Source: a virus. Taken from it: a stretch of 21,388 bases of DNA. The position numbers were made by a program, and so were the translations under genes. Numbering within the stretch: the stretch's first letter is position 1; the number at the start of each line of letters is the position of its first letter. A model generated the notes under the pieces. The model saw only the letters and a program-made list of their open reading frames with translations, ran no database searches and was not told where the DNA came from. Below, in pieces: positions 4,625-12,078 of the stretch. The DNA lies in the IMG/VR virus record IMGVR_UViG_3300012013_000224, positions 1 to 21,388 of that record. One strand, 5' to 3'.

Positions 4625-5633
4625 TACAGAAATCCTTTATGATAGATCTTGCGGTCTGAAGCTTTGTTTTGCAAGTCGCTAGGTGGATGATGTGTGCGTC
4701 GTCAATTCCGTCCCAGAAGTTCCTGAAATAAAACTGCCAGTTGAATCGCGAGTCGAGCAGCTCGTAGCCGTACTTGATCGCCTGCTGTTCGACGACGATC
4801 TGCTCGGCACAGTGGCTCGTCAGAATGTTTTCTGGCGGTTCGGTCCAAACAGACGATGCCGATTTTCGCGTGTAGACAACGCCAGAGTTTAGGCAGGTGT
4901 CGCTGTTGTCGTACTCAATTCCAATCGCTGTGCAAACTTGCTTTCGTTCGGATCGCAGCCAATCGAGGCTCTGGAGGTACGGTGCATCGTCATGGATCAT
5001 GAGATCGCAATCTTGGCCGAAAAGCGATGGACAGGACTCCCTGATGATGCAGTCGGCATCGGCAAAAAGCACTTCCTCGTATTGCTCGACAAAATGCCGC
5101 GTGCGGAACTTTTCAAGTCCCCACCAGGATTTCGTAGCGTTCGTGAGTGCGATGTAATCCGCTCGGCAGCGGTCAGCGTAGGCCTTGATCGTTGGTCCGG
5201 TGATCTCAAGAAGATCGAGATATTCGCGACCAGTGGCGACAGTGACGACAGCCTTGGTTTTAGCGGACCAAGGTCTAACGTTTCGCCAGAGTGTGAGTGC
5301 CTCGCCGAGCGTCAGTTCAGCCTTGCCAAGCTTTCGATTAACTGCGTTGTGAATGCGTACCGTCCAATGGAAGAACGCCATTGGACTGGCAAAATCTGGC
5401 GGGTCAATGGCTTTTAGTTGTGAGTATCCTTCGCGACATTTGCACGAAAAATCTGGAATGCTCACCTCCCACCGACGCAACGCTCTTTCCGAGGGATCGG
5501 TGATTTTATGTAGCTCATTCCATGCGTTCTTGATTTCGGTTATTGTGTGCGTGACTGTCCTAGTTCTCGACAAAATATCAATTCTGCCAAATCCTCGTGC
5601 GATATCGTCTAGTGTTTGCTGTCGCCAGTCCAT
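4590..5633 (-). CDS. Fusion protein: Erv/Alr-like HNAVN helical domain plus GT-A glycosyltransferase
   Basis: Residues about 45-117 resemble the Erv1/ALR thiol-oxidase helical bundle: C64-K-C66, then PP (78-79), SPMAFFHWTVRIHNAVNRKL (83-102), GK and a Trp at 116. The cysteines-to-HNxVN distance (about 29 residues) and the W-x4-HNxVN-x2-LGK sequence fit that family, where the His/Asn helix holds FAD. The cysteine pair is CxC, not the usual CxxC, so oxidase activity is uncertain. Residues about 126-330 look like a nucleotide-sugar transferase: a first strand KAVVTVATG, WWGLEKFRTR, the DxD motif FADAD (192-194), LNSGVVY and a late EQIVVEQQ segment, close to GT8-like enzymes. The ATG abuts the TAA of the Cys-rich gene with no clear ribosome site, suggesting coupled translation. 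Both domain calls come from motifs only. Confidence 0.65.
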   Translation of the reverse strand: MDWRQQTLDDIARGFGRIDILSRTRTVTHTITEIKNAWNELHKITDPSERALRRWEVSIPDFSCKCREGYSQLKAIDPPDFASPMAFFHWTVRIHNAVNRKLGKAELTLGEALTLWRNVRPWSAKTKAVVTVATGREYLDLLEITGPTIKAYADRCRADYIALTNATKSWWGLEKFRTRHFVEQYEEVLFADADCIIRESCPSLFGQDCDLMIHDDAPYLQSLDWLRSERKQVCTAIGIEYDNSDTCLNSGVVYTRKSASSVWTEPPENILTSHCAEQIVVEQQAIKYGYELLDSRFNWQFYFRNFWDGIDDAHIIHLATCKTKLQTARSIIKDFCNGSVEDQKAGH

Positions 5634-6866
5634 TTATGTATTCAACGTAAGAGTTACTGTTGGCACGGTAATGCAAATCGATTCGTCGTAGTTCGTAATG
5701 GTTTTGTCGCAAATCAAGCTGTCAACTGTTTGCAGGCACAGTGCATCCAAATCTAGGTCTGGGCATGGAAATTGTGTTGTTGGACCTCCGCCGATTGGAA
5801 CGATATCACACAGAGTCACAACGTCAGGATCGTTGCCGCAGTTTATAGAGCAATCATTTTGCGTGACGATGGCGTTGCAATCACAATTGTCTAAAAGGTT
5901 TGTGTAGTATCCTGTCGATGCAGGAGCATCTGGAGGTTGTATGGTTTGCCCAGTTGCGTTGGCGTTTCCCTGGCACAAAAGAGTAGAATCCGTAACTTCT
6001 CTACAATTAGAAAATGTACGGACAGCGTAATCGAGACTTTCGTAGTCAACGATTTGGTAGCACGTGCTGACATTGTCTGCGAAATTCTGTCCCCAATCCA
6101 AGCAAAACGATGTCGCTGCTGCACACTTCGCAGATTCAACGGTGCATCCATCTGGCCCAGTGTCTGCATTGGTAATTGAAATGCTTCCAGTTGGTTTTGC
6201 GTCAAAAGTCTTGAACCTTTGCAAAACCACTGAGTAGCTTCTACTAACGGCAGGCTCGGTGTCGACAGCTGCCGTGCAAGTGTCAGAACCAGGATTGATG
6301 GTGTCGCTGTACGTAGTGGTCACAGAACAAGAACCGGAACGGTAAAGCCCAGTGCATGTGGTGTTTACCGCAAGCTCTGGAGTTGCGACATCTGAAAGGA
6401 TTATTCCATCAAGAACATCGTAATAGTAAAGCACTGTCACGACCCATTTACAAACAGGATCTGATTCGCCGCACTTAATGCTCTCCTTGGATATTTTGAC
6501 GCCTATTCCTGTCAGGGTGTAGCGTGCGTAATAATAGTACCGAATCGTCTGCGTGACGTCGCATTCGATTTGCTGTGCTGGAACGCAATCGCAGCTTGAT
6601 CCGTTGTAGGACGCTTTTGCATAGTACTTAGTAAGGTCGTAAGAAATAGACCAAACGCCTTTTGCCCAGAGTTTGCATTGATAGGACGGACTTTGGCAAC
6701 CGACGTCAAATGTTCCAACAAGGCAGCAGTTGGATTTAGTCAACGATATTGAGGTGTCGCCTGGCGTGTAGCAAGTTTGCGTTGGCGATGTCAAATTTAC
6801 TGTGGTGTACTCGGACTCTTCAAGTCCGCCGCATGGTGTGCATCCACAACAACACTTGAATGGCAT
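5634..6866 (-). CDS. Cysteine-rich putative structural/tail protein (410 aa, 33 Cys)
   Basis: The protein opens MPFKCCCGCTPCGG and has 33 cysteines spread through its length, many as CxC or CC pairs (NCC, CDC, NCDC), together with abundant Thr, Ser, Asp and Tyr and few Lys. There is no signal peptide and no transmembrane segment. The composition suggests a beta-rich, disulfide- or metal-stabilised extracellular particle protein. Its position after the tape measure and two further tail-region genes is where distal tail and receptor-binding proteins lie. It has a strong ribosome site (GGAGG, 8-nt spacer) immediately after the previous stop. I do not recognise a family; alternative readings are a virion-attached adhesin or a decoration. 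The neighbouring HNAVN-domain protein is a candidate oxidase or modifier for it. Confidence 0.7.
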   Translation of the reverse strand: MPFKCCCGCTPCGGLEESEYTTVNLTSPTQTCYTPGDTSISLTKSNCCLVGTFDVGCQSPSYQCKLWAKGVWSISYDLTKYYAKASYNGSSCDCVPAQQIECDVTQTIRYYYYARYTLTGIGVKISKESIKCGESDPVCKWVVTVLYYYDVLDGIILSDVATPELAVNTTCTGLYRSGSCSVTTTYSDTINPGSDTCTAAVDTEPAVSRSYSVVLQRFKTFDAKPTGSISITNADTGPDGCTVESAKCAAATSFCLDWGQNFADNVSTCYQIVDYESLDYAVRTFSNCREVTDSTLLCQGNANATGQTIQPPDAPASTGYYTNLLDNCDCNAIVTQNDCSINCGNDPDVVTLCDIVPIGGGPTTQFPCPDLDLDALCLQTVDSLICDKTITNYDESICITVPTVTLTLNT

Positions 6867-7232
6867 TTAGCAGACCTCCACGGCGAGCCATTTATCGCCA
6901 ACTCTAAAACACAGCACGTAGGCATTGGATGCGATCGCAGAGCCTGGATTAAACACGGTTAATGAGCTGGTCGTTCCTCCCATATTGGAAAGTGTCATGG
7001 TGGATGTCGCTCCAGCAGAACCTATTTTTTTGAGTGTCACGGTGCCTGTGCCAAGCGTAGTTCCGCTGCGAGCCGTAATGGTTCCACTGGCAACTCCAAG
7101 ACGCGTATCGAATGGTATCGTGTCCCAGGATTGACCGTTGCCGCCTGCGGTGGATTCTTTGCCGATCGTCTTCAGCAGCTCGGCGGAATCGCCTTTGTTG
7201 AACGCATAAAGTGTTTCGCCCTCTTCGGCCAT
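6867..7232 (-). CDS. Putative tail-associated protein (121 aa)
   Basis: ATG at 7232, preceded by AGGAG with a 7-nt spacer; a TTG three bases earlier is less likely. The chain is rich in Gly, Thr and Ser (GVASGTITARSGTTLGTGTV, then ATSTMTLSNMGGTTSS) and ends with hydrophobic strands NAYVLCFRVGDKWLAVEVC. This resembles a small beta-sandwich or fibre-tip domain ending in a packed strand. No family assigned. It lies between two larger proteins of the tail-tip region with no spacing, so it is probably a virion component of the distal tail. Confidence 0.65.
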   Translation of the reverse strand: MAEEGETLYAFNKGDSAELLKTIGKESTAGGNGQSWDTIPFDTRLGVASGTITARSGTTLGTGTVTLKKIGSAGATSTMTLSNMGGTTSSLTVFNPGSAIASNAYVLCFRVGDKWLAVEVC

Positions 7233-7235
7233 CAA

Positions 7236-8093
7236 TTAGCTCCTGATAAAGTCGGCGAACTCAATCTCTTTTTTGATGCGAAACGTAATCTCATACGGTG
7301 CTGTTCCAGCGGCTACTTGGTTTCCGCTGCCGTCCAGGTTTCCGATAATAGGTATTCCGTTCACGTCAACGCATCTCTGACCGGCAAGCGTTACTGGTCC
7401 GACGTCAAGCATGGTCACGTCATGCGTGTCTGGATCGTAGGTGCATTTGTAAGAAATCCTCCACGCTTGAAATCCGCCAAAGTAGCCAAGTTCGGCACCG
7501 GACAACTCAAGCAGCAGAGTTCGAGCCGATCGTCCAGCAAACGTGGTTTTGTTCACCGTATCGTTGCGATCCATTAACGTCTTGAGGTCTTGTGCTGGGT
7601 TCTCGAACTGCACAAATGAAAACTGAGCAAGCGTTTTGGTTTCGGTCAGCGGTGTTTCAAACGGTGTCTCAGCACTGTTGGAAATGGTTTTTGCAGTCGG
7701 TGTCGTTCGGTCCTTGGTAACAACACGCTCTTTGGTCGTGAACGAATCTACCTTGAACACAGGCACCCAGCTCGTTGGATTGTCGCTGGGGTTATTGGGA
7801 TCTTGTTTCTGGTCTTCTTTGTTACTCTCAAACTCGCACACTACGTCCCAGTAAAGCGGATTGACCTCCGATCGCGTGCAGGATTTGCTGGTGCAAACCA
7901 ATTGGTATGGACCGTACAGCAAGCCGACAATCGGTAGTCCTGGAGTTTGGAGAAGCACCTCTTCGCGGGTAACTGACTTTGAGTCGGTAACGACCAAGAA
8001 CGTGACGCTGGATGTAAATACCAGCGTGTTATTTGATCCCTGTTTGACCGACCCAGAACCGCCACGTTTCTCGCCGACAATTTCGCTGGGCAT
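7236..8093 (-). CDS. Putative distal tail protein (285 aa)
   Basis: The gene directly follows the tape measure gene, the usual place of the distal tail (Dit/gpM-like) protein, and has AGGA 6 nt before its ATG. The sequence is mostly beta: VKQGSNNTLVFTSSVTFLVV, EEVLLQTPGLPIVGLLYGPY, YWDVVCEFES, FQAWRISYKCTYDP and a terminal YEITFRIKKEIEFADFIRS. That final strand reads like the end of a phage structural protein. No catalytic motif is seen. Its role as distal tail protein is inferred from synteny; I cannot place it in a named family. Confidence 0.65.
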   Translation of the reverse strand: MPSEIVGEKRGGSGSVKQGSNNTLVFTSSVTFLVVTDSKSVTREEVLLQTPGLPIVGLLYGPYQLVCTSKSCTRSEVNPLYWDVVCEFESNKEDQKQDPNNPSDNPTSWVPVFKVDSFTTKERVVTKDRTTPTAKTISNSAETPFETPLTETKTLAQFSFVQFENPAQDLKTLMDRNDTVNKTTFAGRSARTLLLELSGAELGYFGGFQAWRISYKCTYDPDTHDVTMLDVGPVTLAGQRCVDVNGIPIIGNLDGSGNQVAAGTAPYEITFRIKKEIEFADFIRS

Positions 8094-8094
8094 G

Positions 8095-10248
8095 TTAGTT
8101 CCTTCCTGCCATCGCTAGGCGTGGTGCGTTGGTGTTTTGCTCCGCGATCTTGCGGAGTTCTTTTAACTGGTCCTCGGCAAGCTTCTTGGCCTCGGCAGCT
8201 TGCTTTGATTTCTCGTTTTGCTGTGCAATGAATTTGTAGGCTTCGACTGAGCCAGCTCGTAGAGCAGGTGCTATAGTGGATGCTAGGCCGCCAGATGCGT
8301 TCTGGACGAACCCAGCGGCAAGGCTGACGCCTGCTTGGTTCATAAGCGTATCGTCGATGAATCCGCCTTGGCGAAGGTTGAACAGCTTTTCCATCTCGCT
8401 ACGCATGCGATCTTGTGGATTAAACCTGTTGAACAAGCTGTCAGCGTCACTCTGCGATTGCTTGAAAGCCTTTTCGCTTTCTGCTGCTTTTTCTTTTTCC
8501 TCTCGAAGTGCTTGGACTGTGTCTCGAAACTTGTTGTAACGCTCAATATCGGCATCGGTGTAGCCTGCGGCTCGCTGCTGTGCTTCGATGGCTCCCTCCT
8601 GCCCCAATGTCAAAAGGTCGTATTCTTCGCGTAGCTTTTGAAGTTCGCTGGTTTGCGTCTTGTTTAGATCGCTTTGCTTGGCAAATTCTGCTGCCTTTTC
8701 TCGCTCCTGCTGTAACGTCTTTGCCTGTTCATCTTGAATCTTCCTTAGATCCTCAGCTTTATTTTTGTTTACCTTTGCTTCGTGTTCTGCTATCAGCCCT
8801 CCGAATTTTGCCATAAATGCTTGTTCGGCAGCTACATCGTTAAGCTTGTCAAGGTACTCGTCTGCCTGTCCCTGCAATGAAGCAAAAAATGCACCTGTTC
8901 CTTCGGAAAACTTGCGAACGTAAAACGCTAAAAAACCTTCGCGTCCTCCGCTTTGCGTGCTGTTCATTAAGTTTCGAAACAACGTACTAAGTTCTACTAC
9001 TGCTGGTATTAGCGATGTTCCAAGTTCAGTAGCTGCTGCTCGAATGTCTCCCTGCATTTTTGAGAACTGACCTGCAAGCGAGTTTTCCAAACGCTCGTTC
9101 ATGCCTGCGAACCGGCCACCAGCGGTTGTCGCTAACTCGAATGCCTTGGCGACTTCCGCTGCCGAGACGCCTCCATCCTCCATGCGTTTCTTTAAGGCAA
9201 GCATTGACTCGCCAGTGGTGCGGCTGATCTCCTGTAGCGGATTGAAACCAGCGTTGACGAATTGCAAAAGGTCTTGGCCGGTGAGTCGCCCAGCCGCACT
9301 GACCTGAGAAAACGCAAGCGTCAACGATTGGAACTGCTCCGAGTTGCCTAGGGACACGGCAGATAGTTGTCGCAAAGTCGGAGTGATCATTTCCGTAGCA
9401 ACGCCAAACTGCAAAAGCGTCTTGCCAGCACGTGTAAAGTCGGCGTAATTGATTGGACTTTGGACGTCTAGCTTTTTGAAGTCCTTCAACAGTTTCTCGG
9501 CGGTTGATGCCGAACCAGTCATTACCTCAAACGCAATTTTGCTCGATTCAGCTTCAGCGGCAAGCTTCAAAGACATTTTGAGTCCACTTACAGCCGCAGA
9601 CAGTCCGATGTAAGTCATCGCTAAATTCTTAAGCGAATCCGTCAACGACTGCGGCTTGGCCTTTTCGAGTTCCTTTACCTGATCCTTGAATCCTTTTACA
9701 GCTTTTTCCGCTGTTAGGTACTGATGCGTGGTCTGTTGAATCAGTCGGAAGTGTGCCTGTTCGTCAATTGCACCAGCTTTTCTCAGTGTGTTGTATTCCG
9801 CGATCTCGCGGTTCATTCGATCTTCGGCGGTTTCGACCTGGCGTGTCAGTTGAGCACCACGCTGCATGATGGCCTCACGTTGCTTGAGGATCTGGGCCTC
9901 ATACGCCATCTGATCGGACAATTCTTTCGCTTGCTCTTTCAACGATGCTTCTGCGTCGGCCAGTTGCTTCGCTTCTTCAGCGGCTCTTTGCATCGCTGGC
10001 GTGACAACCCCGAACTTCCTGGCAAGATGCTCCTGAGCCTGTGCCATTTGCTCTTCGGATAGTCCGGCCTGCTTCATGGCTCGTTCAAGCAATTGCATTT
10101 GCTTTTCAAACTTGCCAGTCGGACCCTCTAAGTCCGTCATAATGCGACCGATGGATCGCAGTTCGTTGGATGCAAACTGGCCGGAAGCCTTTAGCTCCGT
10201 AATGTCCATGCCGATCTTGAGGCTAGCTGCGTTGATCGTTCCGGCCAT
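8095..10248 (-). CDS. Tape measure protein
   Basis: The 717-aa product has long charged coiled-coil regions (about 50-200 and 480-690). A central domain (about 230-420) has the tape-measure N-terminal signature: FKKLDVQSPINYADFTRAGK, LLQFGVATEMITPTLRQLSA, then GRLTGQDLLQFVNAGFNPLQ and GGRFAGMNERLENSLAGQFS. Tape measure proteins set tail length and are ejected with DNA. By the usual rule of about 0.15 nm per residue, the tail would be roughly 100 nm. The gene overlaps the chaperone extension by 26 bp and is the largest gene of the window, as expected in a siphovirus. Hydrophobic segments are few and short, with Gly/Ala-rich stretches near 660. Confidence 0.92.
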   Translation of the reverse strand: MAGTINAASLKIGMDITELKASGQFASNELRSIGRIMTDLEGPTGKFEKQMQLLERAMKQAGLSEEQMAQAQEHLARKFGVVTPAMQRAAEEAKQLADAEASLKEQAKELSDQMAYEAQILKQREAIMQRGAQLTRQVETAEDRMNREIAEYNTLRKAGAIDEQAHFRLIQQTTHQYLTAEKAVKGFKDQVKELEKAKPQSLTDSLKNLAMTYIGLSAAVSGLKMSLKLAAEAESSKIAFEVMTGSASTAEKLLKDFKKLDVQSPINYADFTRAGKTLLQFGVATEMITPTLRQLSAVSLGNSEQFQSLTLAFSQVSAAGRLTGQDLLQFVNAGFNPLQEISRTTGESMLALKKRMEDGGVSAAEVAKAFELATTAGGRFAGMNERLENSLAGQFSKMQGDIRAAATELGTSLIPAVVELSTLFRNLMNSTQSGGREGFLAFYVRKFSEGTGAFFASLQGQADEYLDKLNDVAAEQAFMAKFGGLIAEHEAKVNKNKAEDLRKIQDEQAKTLQQEREKAAEFAKQSDLNKTQTSELQKLREEYDLLTLGQEGAIEAQQRAAGYTDADIERYNKFRDTVQALREEKEKAAESEKAFKQSQSDADSLFNRFNPQDRMRSEMEKLFNLRQGGFIDDTLMNQAGVSLAAGFVQNASGGLASTIAPALRAGSVEAYKFIAQQNEKSKQAAEAKKLAEDQLKELRKIAEQNTNAPRLAMAGRN

Positions 10249-10603
10249 TCTTCGCCTTCTCCAGTCCTAGAGACTTCAACATTCCGCCAAACGCTTTTTG
10301 GTTCTCGCTGCTGCTCGTCGGCAACGTGATCTCAACTCGCTTCTTTGGCCTCTTCCACCGCGGAGGCATGTAATCCTCAAAGTCCGGTGGCTCTTTTCCG
10401 GCCTGGCAGTACGTACCAAATGCCGATTGGTGAGCGATCATCGCCGATTGTGCCCAACGCTCGCCAATAGGCTCGACCTGGTCAAACGCTGCCCAGAAGT
10501 CCAAAGCACCTCTCGGGAGCGATGCAAGCCACGCCTGAACGTCCACGATGCCCCATTCCAGTGCAAGTCTTCCAGCGAGCATCAGCCGGGGACTTCGTCG
10601 GAG
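10223..10603 (-). CDS. Tail assembly chaperone extension, gpT-like, made by -1 frameshift
   Basis: This frame is open across the upstream slip site and encodes 126 residues past it (LRRSPRLMLAGRLALEWGIV...), giving a gpGT fusion of about 237 aa when read with 111 gpG residues. The T part shows the expected signature: LALEWGIVDVQAWLASLPRG, then LDFWAAFDQVEPIGERWAQS and AMIAHQSA, then a basic proline-rich tail. In lambda the T region binds soluble tail tube protein. An ATG in this frame at 10582 overlaps the gpG stop (TGATG), so independent reinitiation is possible, but the slip site and stem-loop favour frameshifting. The gene runs 26 bp into the tape measure gene. Confidence 0.85.
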   Translation of the reverse strand, partial: LRRSPRLMLAGRLALEWGIVDVQAWLASLPRGALDFWAAFDQVEPIGERWAQSAMIAHQSAFGTYCQAGKEPPDFEDYMPPRWKRPKKRVEITLPTSSSENQKAFGGMLKSLGLEKAKNGRNDQRS

Positions 10604-10609
10604 TTTTTT
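10565..10609 (-). promoter_or_regulatory. -1 programmed ribosomal frameshift signal (slip site plus stem-loop)
   Basis: On the minus strand a canonical X-XXY-YYZ heptamer, A AAA AAC, lies in the gpG frame at 10609-10603. After a 7-nt spacer, AAGTC-C-CCGGC (10595-10585) pairs with GCTGG-AA-GACTT (10576-10565): ten base pairs, one of them G-U, with a small internal loop and an 8-nt terminal loop that holds the gpG stop codon. After the shift the reading frame continues without stop into the T ORF. Confidence 0.88.
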
Positions 10610-10935
10610 ACCAACGCCCTGACATCACCAGGATCGTAGCGGTTGAGCTGCTGGCACTCGTCGAACAGCACTCCGGCAAGCGATCGCGGCATTGCTTTCA
10701 GTTGCGACTCGTCGTCGACAATTCGATTCCCTTCGTCATCGACGAGCATGAGTGCAATCATGGCTCGGCGTGCTCTGGAAAAGTCGAAGCGTCCAGCTTT
10801 GTCCTGAATCATCAATTCGTACTGCGTGCCTTGCTCCTCAGTCATTTCGCGGAGGCGATAGGATCGACCAGCGATCTCTATTACCTTTTCACGTAATGGC
10901 TCGGCGAGCGAAGCAAGAAAATCGTCCTTATTCAT
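10582..10935 (-). CDS. Tail assembly chaperone, gpG-like (117 aa)
   Basis: The product begins MNKDDFLASLAEPLREKVIE and contains an acidic to mixed helical domain (YRLREMTEEQGTQYELMIQD; RRAMIALMLVDDEGNRIVDD), usual for the first reading frame of the lambda G / GT pair that precedes the tape measure gene. It binds the tape measure and recruits tail tube subunits. The ATG overlaps the preceding gene by 8 bp. Its last 24 bases before the stop include an A AAA AAC slip site, so a fraction of ribosomes makes the longer GT form. Only 6 codons follow the slip site in frame 0. Confidence 0.88.
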   Translation of the reverse strand: MNKDDFLASLAEPLREKVIEIAGRSYRLREMTEEQGTQYELMIQDKAGRFDFSRARRAMIALMLVDDEGNRIVDDESQLKAMPRSLAGVLFDECQQLNRYDPGDVRALVKNSDEVPG

Positions 10936-11230
10936 CGTCGTCCTCCGATTCTTCGAGTTGTGCCTTGATCGCCTCGACGACTTGCTTTAAGTGCGTCTGT
11001 GGCGGATTTACCTTGGACTCCTTCGGACAGAAGATTGGACGCTGTGCAACGCACTGAGCGACGATTTCGTCTGTCTTGTGCCAAGGAAAATTTGACAATG
11101 GCAAAATCTCGGAATCGACAGCGTGCGGCAAATAGCCGATAAGAACGCCATCGTCGAGAATCTGCCATTGTGTGATTTCAATCTGCTCGCCTTGCAAATT
11201 GATTGCCAAATGCTTTTGTAAAGTGATCAT
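10928..11230 (-). CDS. Hypothetical protein between tail tube and chaperone genes (100 aa)
   Basis: The product starts MITLQKHLAINLQGEQIEIT, continues WQILDDGVLIGYLPHAVDSE and ILPLSNFPWHKTDEIVAQCV, and ends in an acidic helix VVEAIKAQLEESEDDDE. The first half is probably a small beta-barrel of short strands. No family assigned. The location, between the tail tube gene and gpG, suggests a tail assembly accessory role. The ribosome site is weak; the ATG lies 4 bases after the tail tube stop. It overlaps gpG by 8 bp. Confidence 0.7.
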   Translation of the reverse strand: MITLQKHLAINLQGEQIEITQWQILDDGVLIGYLPHAVDSEILPLSNFPWHKTDEIVAQCVAQRPIFCPKESKVNPPQTHLKQVVEAIKAQLEESEDDDE

Positions 11231-11236
11231 TGGTTA

Positions 11237-11659
11237 TTACGCCGCAGTGAAGGAAGGAGCAGTGGCACCATCAAAGACGATTGTGTATTCGCCTTCCATG
11301 ATCTTGCCTTGCTCGCAGGATGGAAATTTGACGGACTTAACAAAAACGGTCCCCTGGAGCGAACCGGCTCCTGGGTAGGTGATGGTGGCACTGATGCCAG
11401 CGTATGGTTCCGCCGTTGGAATCATTGCCGTGGTGATTGGAGGTGCTGCACCAGTCCAGTAAAATGTAATTGTCAATTCTGGGTTGTTGCGAAGATCGCT
11501 TGGACGGAGCGTCTTCATGCCAGTCGTCGATAGACTGGTCGTTTCGAGTTGCTCGGTTCCGATGCTGTAATCGCCGATCTTTTTGATTAGCGTTGTGATC
11601 AATCCGGTGCCGCTGATGGTGGCTCCGAGTCCGGTATCTGGTACGGTGAGTGCTGGCAT
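11237..11659 (-). CDS. Major tail tube protein
   Basis: The 140-aa product has the layout of small siphovirus tube proteins: an N-terminal arm (MPALTVPDTGLGATISGTGL), a loop LETTSLSTTGMKTLRPSDLR typical of lambda gpV-like tubes, then beta strands ELTITFYWTG, GISATITYPG, GTVFVKSVKFPS and YTIVFDGATAP. The lambda N-domain signature 'ledTsl....~k....dl~d~pel~~t~~~~' is clear to the eye. It has a good ribosome site (AAGGAG, 8-nt spacer). Position after the tail terminator and before the chaperones is the standard one. No Ig-like C-terminal domain is present. Confidence 0.88.
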   Translation of the reverse strand: MPALTVPDTGLGATISGTGLITTLIKKIGDYSIGTEQLETTSLSTTGMKTLRPSDLRNNPELTITFYWTGAAPPITTAMIPTAEPYAGISATITYPGAGSLQGTVFVKSVKFPSCEQGKIMEGEYTIVFDGATAPSFTAA

Positions 11660-11661
11660 GC

Positions 11662-12078
11662 CTAAGGCTCCTTGTAATGCACCAAGAGATCAAAAGAAAC
11701 AATGTACCGATGTTCTTGGTTTCCATCGGTAGGTGGTTCTTGGAGGTACTCATCGCCGGAGTCAAATTCGACGCCAGCGAAGTAGTAGTTGCTCGTTGTG
11801 CCGCGGTAGCTGTCGACGCCTGTCTCTCGAATCGCTTTCGAGAGTGCAGACGCTGCCGTGCGTGTCGATGCGTAGCATTCGATCTGGATTCGTGCGTGAG
11901 CGGCCTTGGTCAATCCTCCGACGAAATGATCTCGCTCTGTGCTGATGACGTAATAGACGATGGCAGGCATCGAAGCGTTTACCTTCAACGCGTCTGGGTA
12001 CATTCGCTGACCGACGATGGTTGAGACCGTCGCGTACGAAAGTAGCTTTGTTCGGAATGCCTCGCCAATCGCTGACAT
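11662..12078 (-). CDS. Tail terminator / tail completion protein (DUF3168)
   Basis: The 138-aa sequence fits the DUF3168 family (SPP1 gp17-like, lambda gpU position): an N-terminal helix GEAFRTKLLSYATVSTIVGQ, RMYPDALKVNASMPAIVYYV, then RIQIECYASTRTAASALSKA, and a final strand YIVSFDLLVHYKEP. The protein caps the tail tube and joins it to the head. The gene abuts the previous stop (12079) without a gap and is followed 2 nt later by the tail tube gene. Confidence 0.85.
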   Translation of the reverse strand: MSAIGEAFRTKLLSYATVSTIVGQRMYPDALKVNASMPAIVYYVISTERDHFVGGLTKAAHARIQIECYASTRTAASALSKAIRETGVDSYRGTTSNYYFAGVEFDSGDEYLQEPPTDGNQEHRYIVSFDLLVHYKEP

